Origin: CAVROP01 sp050008495
GTDB lineage: Bacteria > Acidobacteriota > Terriglobia > UBA7540
DNA: 64,000 bases
Assembly (NCBI GenBank): GCA_050008495.1
Contig: JBEKMN010000001.1
Span: 1 to 64,000 of the forward strand
Reading direction: 5' to 3'
The notes beneath the pieces were generated by a model. The model was not told the DNA's origin and did no database searches. It was given only the letters and a program-made list of their open reading frames with translations. Below are positions 58,345 through 64,000 of the stretch, in pieces. The position numbers and the translations under genes were made by a program. The stretch's first letter is position 1, and each line of letters opens with the position of its first letter.

Positions 58345-59679
58345 GTGGAAGTTCTGATCATCGGCGGCGGCTTTTCAGGCCTGGCGGCAGGCGTCGCATT
58401 GGCGGAAGGTGGCTGCCGTGTGCGCCTGCTCGAACAGAAGCCTTATCTGGGTGGGCGGGCGCGCTCCTTCCTGGATCTCACAACCGGTTCCGTGGTGGAC
58501 AACGGGCAGCACATTTTCATGGGTTGCTACCACGCGACGATACGCTTCCTATCGACAATCGGAACTCTGGATCGCGTGCGGTTTCAAGAGCGCTTGACGG
58601 TCCATTTCCTTGACCGGAACGGCCGGCTCTCGCATCTTCAGTGTCCTGACCTGCCGTCGCCCTGGCACGTGTTGCTTGGAGTGTTGAGGTCCGAGAGTTT
58701 GACCTTTCGAGAGAAGTTGGAGGTCTTGCGCTTAGGAATGGCGCTCCGGGGGACGGCCGAGGCGAAGCGCGGCCCGAAGGGCATGAGCGTGCGCGAGTGG
58801 CTGACCCGGCTTGGCCAGTCCGAGCATTTACAGCGCAATTTCTGGGATTTGCTCTGCATTGCCGCGCTGAACGAGGATCCCGAGATTGCCAACGCCGCCC
58901 TCTTCGAGCGCGTGCTGCGCCTGGCGCTGTTCACCTCCCCAGCGGATTCTCGGTTGGGGATTGCTCGCGTGGGGTTGAGCGAGGTTTACGTCGACGCGGC
59001 GGCAGACTTCATCCGCGCCAAGGGGGGGCGTGTCGAATGTGGGCGCGGCGTGTCCGGCCTGCTGGTTTCCGAGGGGCAGTGCCGGGGAGTGCTCCTCTCG
59101 ACCGGCGAGCAGATTGAAGCGGAGAGCGTGGTGAGCGCCGTACCATGCTTCCAGCTTGCTGGCTTGTTGCCTGGCGACTTGCTCCGCCGGGAGCCTTTCG
59201 TCGCCGCCTTGATTCTCCTGCGGCCGGCGCCGATCATCTCCATCAACCTCTGGTTCGACCGTCCCATCACCGATCTTGATTTTGCCGGATTGCGCGGCGC
59301 GACTGTGCAGTGGCTGTTCAATAAGGGTAAGATCTCTGAGCAGAGTGACGGCTATGTTTCACTGGTGTTGAGCGGAGCTTATCGCCACATCGCCACGAGC
59401 AAAGAAGAGTTGCTGGCCACGGCGCTCCGCGAGCTCGGCGACTTCTTCCCGGAGGCGCGCCAGGCGCGCTTGCTGCATTCGCTCGTGATCAAGGAGCGCT
59501 TCGCCACTTTCTCGCCGACCTGCGAAGCTGAGGAACTGCGTCCCGCCACGCGAACGCCGATTCGCGGCCTCTTCCTTGCGGGCGATTGGACGGCGACCGG
59601 ATTGCCGGCCACGATCGAAGGCGCCGTTCAAAGTGGCTACGCTGCCGCGGATGCGGTTCTGGAGAATCAGGAAATGTAG
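58345..59679 (+). CDS. hpnE: Hydroxysqualene dehydroxylase HpnE
   Basis: FAD-dependent amine-oxidase-fold enzyme of hopanoid synthesis that reduces hydroxysqualene to squalene. The 444 residues run from a GTG. The dinucleotide motif is IIGGGFSGLAAGVALAEGG, followed by GGRARSF and DNGQHIFMGCY; the FAD-binding C-terminus is GLFLAGDWTATGLPATIEGA. No other hpn genes are in the window. The spacer before it repeats CTGACTCCTGACTTCTGACT words and carries TAGAAT at 58296-58301, a possible -10. Confidence 0.92.
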   Translation: MEVLIIGGGFSGLAAGVALAEGGCRVRLLEQKPYLGGRARSFLDLTTGSVVDNGQHIFMGCYHATIRFLSTIGTLDRVRFQERLTVHFLDRNGRLSHLQCPDLPSPWHVLLGVLRSESLTFREKLEVLRLGMALRGTAEAKRGPKGMSVREWLTRLGQSEHLQRNFWDLLCIAALNEDPEIANAALFERVLRLALFTSPADSRLGIARVGLSEVYVDAAADFIRAKGGRVECGRGVSGLLVSEGQCRGVLLSTGEQIEAESVVSAVPCFQLAGLLPGDLLRREPFVAALILLRPAPIISINLWFDRPITDLDFAGLRGATVQWLFNKGKISEQSDGYVSLVLSGAYRHIATSKEELLATALRELGDFFPEARQARLLHSLVIKERFATFSPTCEAEELRPATRTPIRGLFLAGDWTATGLPATIEGAVQSGYAAADAVLENQEM

Positions 59680-59727
59680 GCGCGGCCCTGGTGGCCGCCC
59701 AGGGCAACCACAAGGGTTGCCCCTACG
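59680..59727. repeat. Twin palindromes GGCGGCC/GGGCAACC
   Basis: Right after the hpnE stop, GCGGCCCTGGTGGCCGC is followed by GGGCAACC-ACAA-GGGTTGCCCCTACG. It is the same composite as 35599-35645. Confidence 0.8.
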
Positions 59728-59748
59728 CGTTCAGTGAGCGAGGTGAAG

Positions 59749-61236
59749 ATGCATTTACGCGCAAATGCTCGGCGAACGGTGTTGTTTCTTGCCTTTTCGT
59801 TTTTGCTGATGTGCTCACTTGATGTTCGCCACCCAGGTAGGGGCACGCCATGGCGTGCCCGTACAGGCGTGGTGCAAGCGGCGGACCAAGCTGCTGACCC
59901 TCGGCTGAAACCAGCCTTCCGGTTTGAAAAGGGTGGTTGGATATATGTTCACCTGGAGGGGACGCCGGGCGAGATCGGCTTCCAGCATGGCTACCTGCTG
60001 GCCCCTGAAATCGCCGATGCGTTTGAAGCCATCAAGCTGCTGGATACGCATGATACCCGGAAGGGTTGGGATTTCTTCCGGCAGAGCGCGCACGAGATGC
60101 TTTGGCCGCACATTGACCAGGAGTACCAGGACGAGCTTGCGGGAATCGTGGAGGGAGTGAAGGCGCGCGGCGTCTCCATGGATATCGATGACGTCGTGGC
60201 TCTGAACGCCTTCGAAGAACTCCCGGACTATTATGTGCCCTGGTACAACTCGCAGCACAAAGTGGCGGGCGCTCCACGCCTGGTGAGTCCAGGGAATTGT
60301 AGCGCTTTCGTGGCGACCGGCAGTTACACGCGCGGCCACAAGATCGTGATCGCCCACAACAACTGGACCAGCTATCTGGATGGGGAGCGATGGCGGATCA
60401 TATTTGATATCGCGCCGCAACAAGGTTTTGGAATTCTGATGGACGGCTTTCCCGGCGTCATTACCAGCGACGATGATTTCGGCGTGAACTCGAGCGGCAT
60501 TATGGTGACGGAAACGACGATTACGCAATTCGCCGGCTGGAACCCGAATGGCAAGCCGGAGTTCATGCGCTCGCGCAAGGCGCTGCAATACGCCGCCTCG
60601 ATTGACGACTATAGCCGCATCATGTTGGACGGCAACAACGGCGGCTACGCCAACGATTGGCTGCTCGGCGATAACAAGACCGGTGAGATCGCCCAGTTCG
60701 AGCTGGGGTTACAGGCGTACCGGATCTGGCGCACGAAGAATGGCTATTTCGTGGGATCGAATTTCGCCCGCGACCCGGAGGTTATCGCCAAAGACACCAA
60801 CTTCGATCCCACGAAGCTCGACACCTCGCCGAACGCACGCCGCGTCCGCTGGGAGCAGTTGATGAAGGGAGCAAAGGGCAAGATCGACGTCAGCATGGCG
60901 GAGAGCTTCATGGCTGATCACTACGATTCCTACGAGAAGAAAGCGGACGCCAACGAACGAGCCCTGTGCGGGCACGCGGATACTTCTGCGCGCGGGATCG
61001 AGGTTTGGGAATGGCCGCCTTATTTTCCCGGCGGCGCAGTACAGGGAAAAGCCATGGACGGCACGATGGCTAAGGCGATGAGCTTCTACGCCCACGTGGG
61101 ACACCCGTGCGGCGATGACTTTCTCGCTGCGCCTTTTCTTAAAGAGCACCCTCAATTCGCGTGGCAGGCGCCGCTGCTGCGTGATATGAAGGCCGGCCCT
61201 TGGACGCTGTTTAAGGCGGGGCAAAAAGAACCGTAG
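59749..61236 (+). CDS. C45 family Ntn-hydrolase (acyltransferase/phospholipase B-like)
   Basis: Exported protein of 495 residues from the ATG at 59749 (GAGGTGAAG upstream), with a signal peptide ending near SFLLMCSLDV. The Ntn-hydrolase nucleophile is probably the cysteine in GNCSAFVATG; cleavage before it would expose it. Further conserved parts are IAHNNWTSYLDG, GFPGVITSDDDFGVNSSGI and NDWLLGDNKTGEIA. Relatives include the phospholipase B-like proteins and acyl-CoA:6-APA acyltransferase-type C45 peptidases; the substrate is unknown. A 20-base perfect palindrome lies in the segment after the signal peptide (59841-59860). Confidence 0.86.
   Translation: MHLRANARRTVLFLAFSFLLMCSLDVRHPGRGTPWRARTGVVQAADQAADPRLKPAFRFEKGGWIYVHLEGTPGEIGFQHGYLLAPEIADAFEAIKLLDTHDTRKGWDFFRQSAHEMLWPHIDQEYQDELAGIVEGVKARGVSMDIDDVVALNAFEELPDYYVPWYNSQHKVAGAPRLVSPGNCSAFVATGSYTRGHKIVIAHNNWTSYLDGERWRIIFDIAPQQGFGILMDGFPGVITSDDDFGVNSSGIMVTETTITQFAGWNPNGKPEFMRSRKALQYAASIDDYSRIMLDGNNGGYANDWLLGDNKTGEIAQFELGLQAYRIWRTKNGYFVGSNFARDPEVIAKDTNFDPTKLDTSPNARRVRWEQLMKGAKGKIDVSMAESFMADHYDSYEKKADANERALCGHADTSARGIEVWEWPPYFPGGAVQGKAMDGTMAKAMSFYAHVGHPCGDDFLAAPFLKEHPQFAWQAPLLRDMKAGPWTLFKAGQKEP
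59841..59860 (+). repeat. GGGCACGCCATGGCGTGCCC palindrome inside the C45 gene
   Basis: This perfect 20-base palindrome is flanked by TAGG and GTACAGG, a form common in intergenic repeats. Here it is translated in frame between the signal peptide and the mature domain. Confidence 0.75.
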
Positions 61237-61246
61237 CAACACGATG

Positions 61247-61417
61247 TCAGACTGGCAGGCCGTCCTCTTTCAAGGCTGCAACATAGCCCTCGATAGCTTC
61301 CTTGACATTCTCGATTGCTTCTTCGCGCGTCTTCCCCTGGCTGATGCAACCCGGGAGGCTTGGACACTCGACGACCCAGTAGCCGTCCTCACCTGGGTAG
61401 ATAATAACCTGTCGCAT
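61247..61417 (-). CDS. Small HicB-family protein
   Basis: The 56-residue protein MRQVIIYPGEDGYWVVEC... has the HicB core: VVECPSLPGCISQGKTREEA, then IENVKEAIEGYVAALKEDG. GGAGATAAC sits right before the ATG. It ends 10 bases from the convergent C45 gene and lies 11 bases after the glyA stop on the same strand. No HicA is adjacent, so this is a second solitary HicB in the window. Confidence 0.85.
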   Translation of the reverse strand: MRQVIIYPGEDGYWVVECPSLPGCISQGKTREEAIENVKEAIEGYVAALKEDGLPV

Positions 61418-61428
61418 GTTATCTCCAA

Positions 61429-62703
61429 TTAAACCTCAGCCGCCATGGCATGCCGCCGCTTTTCATAGAGCGGAAACTTCTCGGTCAGGGCTTCGACCTG
61501 GGGGCGGATGCGCTGCTGGACTGAGTCATCGTCGATGTGGTGCAGCACTTCCGAAATCCATCCCGCGATGACTTCCATCTCCGGTTCCTTTAGACCTCGA
61601 GTGGTGACCGCGGGGGTTCCGATACGGATTCCGCTGGCGACCGCGGGCGGGTTGGTGTCGAAGGGAATGGCGTTTTTGTTGACGGTGATGCCGGCGTTGC
61701 CCAAAGCCTTTTCGGCCTGCTTGCCGGTCACGTTTTGCGAGAACACATCGACCAGCATCAGGTGGGTATCCGTTCCGCCCGAGACGATGCGGAAGCCTTC
61801 GCGCGCCAGGCTCTCAGCCATCACGCGAGCATTGCGCACGATCTGTTGCTGATACTCGCGGAAGGCCGGCTCGAGAGCTTCCTTAAAGCAGACGGCTTTG
61901 GCGGCGATCACGTGCATCAGGGGGCCGCCCTGGATGCCGGGGAAAACGATTTTATCCAGATCCTTGGCATGCTGCGCCTTGGAGAAGACTGCGCCGCCGC
62001 GCGGACCGCGCAAGGTTTTGTGGGTCGTGGTGGTGACGAAGTCGGCGTGCGGGAAAGGACTGGGGTGGAGGCCCGCCGCAATAAGTCCGGCGATGTGCGC
62101 CATATCCACCATCAGCAAGGCGCCACTTTGTTTGGCGATGGAGCCGAATCGGGCGAAGTCCAGCACGCGGGGATAGGCGCTGGCCCCGGCCACGATCAGC
62201 CGCGGCTTGTGTTCCTGGGCCAGGCGCTCGACCTCGTCATAGTCAATCGTCTCGGTGTCCTTGCGCACGCCGTAAGAAACGATCTTGTACATCTTGCCGG
62301 AGAAATTCAGCGGGTGTCCGTGGGTGAGGTGTCCGCCGTGCGCGAGGCTCATGCCGAGCAAGGTGTCGCCGGGCTTGAGCACGGTCATATAAACGGCCTG
62401 GTTGGCCTGGCTGCCGGAGTGCGCTTGTACGTTGGCGTGTTCCGCTCCGAAAAGTTTCTTAGCGCGCTCGATGGCCAGTGTTTCGGCCACGTCCACAAAT
62501 TCGCACCCGCCGTAATAGCGATGGCCCGGCAAGCCCTCGGCGTACTTGTTCGTCATCACGGAGCCGAGCGCTTCGAGCACCGCTTCACTGACGAAGTTTT
62601 CCGAGGCAATCAGTTCGAGAGTCCGCGCCTGGCGGTCGACCTCCTGGTCGAGGGCCTGGGCGATTTCCGGGTCAACCTCGCGCAAGGGAAGGGTATGGTT
62701 CAT
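61429..62703 (-). CDS. glyA: Serine hydroxymethyltransferase
   Basis: PLP enzyme converting serine and tetrahydrofolate to glycine and 5,10-methylene-tetrahydrofolate. The 424 residues contain LELIASENFVSEAVLEALGS, NKYAEGLPGHRYYGGCE, the PLP lysine in TTTHKTLRGPRGG (about residue 229), and GTPAVTTRG. Its ATG overlaps the rpiB stop (ATGA), so the two are translated together. Confidence 0.97.
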   Translation of the reverse strand: MNHTLPLREVDPEIAQALDQEVDRQARTLELIASENFVSEAVLEALGSVMTNKYAEGLPGHRYYGGCEFVDVAETLAIERAKKLFGAEHANVQAHSGSQANQAVYMTVLKPGDTLLGMSLAHGGHLTHGHPLNFSGKMYKIVSYGVRKDTETIDYDEVERLAQEHKPRLIVAGASAYPRVLDFARFGSIAKQSGALLMVDMAHIAGLIAAGLHPSPFPHADFVTTTTHKTLRGPRGGAVFSKAQHAKDLDKIVFPGIQGGPLMHVIAAKAVCFKEALEPAFREYQQQIVRNARVMAESLAREGFRIVSGGTDTHLMLVDVFSQNVTGKQAEKALGNAGITVNKNAIPFDTNPPAVASGIRIGTPAVTTRGLKEPEMEVIAGWISEVLHHIDDDSVQQRIRPQVEALTEKFPLYEKRRHAMAAEV

Positions 62704-63161
62704 GGTTGCTTCTCCGAGTGATATCGTTGATCAATAGCTTGGATTTTCTGCAGGCGGCGCTGGTGGCGGCCTCCCTCGAAGGGTGTAGCGAGCCAGGCGT
62801 CAACGACCTGACGCATGGTGGCGGCGTCGATCATGCGCGCCCCCATGGTGAGGACGTTGGCATCGTTGTGCTCACGCGCCATACGCGCCGAAAGCGTGTC
62901 GTTGGCCGCCACGGCGCGAATGCCGGGAACCTTGTTGGCAGCCAGCATCATCCCGATGCCTGTCCCGCACACCAGCACCCCGCAGCCAGCCTGATTCGCC
63001 GCCACCTTTCCGGCAACCTTCTCCGCAAAGTCGGGATAGTCGACAGGCTGTGTGTCGGACGGACCGCAGTCTTCAACCTCTGCGCCTTGGCTTCTCAGGT
63101 ACTCGATGACCTGCTGCTTCAAAGCAAAGCCGACATGGTCCGCCGCTACGACGATCTTCAT
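62700..63161 (-). CDS. rpiB: Ribose-5-phosphate isomerase B
   Basis: Interconverts ribose and ribulose 5-phosphate, completing the set of pentose-phosphate genes at 45-54 kb. The 153 residues start at the ATG at 63161, where the family N-terminus MKIVVAADHVGFALKQ begins; the ribosome-binding site is weak. The active-site cysteine is in GVLVCGTGIGMMLAANKVPGIRA, and HNDANVLTMGAR follows. Coupled to glyA. Confidence 0.96.
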   Translation of the reverse strand: MKIVVAADHVGFALKQQVIEYLRSQGAEVEDCGPSDTQPVDYPDFAEKVAGKVAANQAGCGVLVCGTGIGMMLAANKVPGIRAVAANDTLSARMAREHNDANVLTMGARMIDAATMRQVVDAWLATPFEGGRHQRRLQKIQAIDQRYHSEKQP

Positions 63162-64000
63162 CTTTTTGTCACGCTGCCGTCCCCGAACCTCATGGGAGCA
63201 TAGGCTTACGCCCAGCACTCCCTAGGAGATTTTACAGAAGCAGGCGTAAATAGGGAATAGAGAATCATGCAGTCGAAGAGTCGAGAAGTCCAGGAGTCGA
63301 GAAGAAGACTTCCGCGTGCTGGCTCTCTATCGCTCGACTTTTTGACCTTATCCTTTGTTTTCATAGACATTCTCGCTTTGTTCCGTCGTTTTCGTCATTA
63401 CACACCCGGTTTCACGCCAAGGCGCGAAGGTCGCAAAGGCCGCAAAGTCCCACCACCCCCAAACCCCTCCCCCTCCGAGGAGGGGCGCCTGGGGAAATTC
63501 CCCTCCTTGGACAAGGAGGGGCCGGGGTGGTTGATTTCTGCACCGACCCTTTGTTTTCATAGACATTCTCGCTTTGTTCCGGCATTTCTTGTAGCGCCGA
63601 CCTTCAGTGTCGGCATTCTTGGCTCACGATCCAGCCACGCCTGCTGACCTAAAGGTCAGCGCTACGCCAGCTCACCACGATTTGTTTACCTCTTCCTTTG
63701 TTTTCATAGACATTCTCGCTTTGTTCCGTGAATTCTGCAGTCGAGGGGTCGGGAAGCCAGCCCCGTGTCCTGCCTCTCCATCGCTCGACATATTGACCTC
63801 CCCCTTTGTTTTCATAGACATTCTCGCTTTGTTCCGTGAATTCTGCAGTCGAAGAGTCGAGAAGCGGACTTCCCAAGTCTCGAGGTGCTGTGGGAATCTG
63901 AGCCGGTCATTACGAGCCGTGGTTCGACTTTTTGACTCCTCGACTCTTGCACTCCTCAAATCTTGAACCCCTTGCGGCCGGCCCCGGAATAGCCTCCCCG
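63162..64000. repeat. Gene-free repeat mosaic at the right edge
   Basis: No gene is supported; all frames follow repeats. It contains four copies of a 34-bp motif (see separate entry), GTCGAAGAGTCGAGAAG hairpin elements (63276-63350, 63738-63790, 63846-63960), CCCCTCC/GGAGGGG palindromes (63470-63486, 63500-63521) and a GTAGCGCCGACC...GGTCAGCGCTAC element (63591-63665). The mosaic may continue beyond the window. Confidence 0.8.
63352..63836 (+). repeat. Four direct copies of a 34-bp motif
   Basis: The motif begins CCTTTGTTTTCATAGACATT and ends CTCGCTTTGTTCCG. Copies are at 63352-63385, 63548-63581, 63695-63728 and 63803-63836, with no differences found by eye. Start-to-start distances are 196, 147 and 108. 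The spacers are each a different palindromic repeat family, and the last two copies also share a further 15 bases, TGAATTCTGCAGTCG. It is not a CRISPR, since the spacers are long, uneven and made of repeats. Confidence 0.92.

Noticed and set aside
61735..62721. Plus-strand ORF of 328 residues
   Set aside because: It is antisense to glyA, which has every serine hydroxymethyltransferase motif.
63352..63836. CRISPR-like array
   Set aside because: The repeats are 34 bp, but intervals are 74-162 bases, uneven and built of other repeats; no cas genes or leader are seen.
63607..63966. Open frames with repeated FVFIDILALFR or MSMKTK peptides
   Set aside because: They are translations of the 34-bp repeat on either strand, with no ribosome-binding site or family resemblance.
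1..64000. tRNA or rRNA genes
   Set aside because: I scanned for TTCGA-type T-arms with acceptor pairing and for rRNA signatures and found none that held up; a covariance search could still reveal one.

Overview
The window reads as a chromosomal stretch of a Gram-negative, soil-type bacterium, most likely an Acidobacteriota member (inference). The sequence shows lpxC (lipid A), hpnE (hopanoids), a GH116 glycosidase, CRTAC1/ASPIC and HzsA-like secreted proteins, high GC in most genes, and very many small palindromic repeats. I found no rRNA, tRNA, prophage or CRISPR array.

Layout. 1-3.8 kb: two glutamate dehydrogenase paralogues on the minus strand, bracketed by inverted 67-bp repeats and separated by a relic Y1-transposase island. 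3.8-6.9 kb: recQ and lpxC (minus). 7.1-12.3 kb: polA, a GHMP sugar kinase, an aquaporin and a DinB-family protein (plus). 12.4-12.9 kb: hicBA. 13.0-24.1 kb: a long minus-strand run of two periplasmic binding proteins, DAHP synthase, a RidA protein, and four exported proteins (HzsA-like propeller cytochrome, CRTAC1, di-haem YVTN propeller, a second propeller). A Crp/Fnr regulator gene lies next to this run and a Crp/Fnr-like palindrome lies upstream of the first exported gene. 25.4-28.6 kb: DUF2461 and a BlaI-BlaR1 pair with an operator overlapping its promoter. 28.8-42.4 kb: housekeeping genes (nudix, rimO, yacG, pgpA, cinA, thpR, plsY, gpsA, bacilliredoxin, thioredoxin-like, thymidylate-synthase-like, class III aminotransferase) mixed with small accessory genes. 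42.4-45.0 kb: a four-helix-bundle gene between inverted word repeats, then an S9 peptidase. 45.2-54.4 kb: a pentose-phosphate cluster gnd-pfkB-tkt-zwf-opcA-pgl-rpe; rpiB lies 9 kb further on, coupled to glyA. 54.5-61.4 kb: vapBC, GH116, hpnE, a C45-type hydrolase and a tiny HicB gene. 63.2-64 kb: a repeat mosaic containing four copies of a 34-bp motif.

How it fits together. zwf, opcA, pgl, gnd, rpe, tkt and rpiB give a complete oxidative plus much of the non-oxidative pentose phosphate pathway. plsY, gpsA and pgpA serve phospholipid synthesis. The exported haem/propeller genes look like one extracytoplasmic electron-transfer or sensing module.

The main unexplained signal is the repeat biology. 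Several unrelated families of small hairpins and short-word tandem repeats sit between genes, and at least six lie inside coding sequences with the frame kept open (polA, a substrate-binding protein, a di-haem cytochrome, blaR1, a thymidylate-synthase-like gene, GH116; probably also the C45 gene). Start codons were moved inward from the longest ORF wherever a ribosome-binding site or family length supported it.
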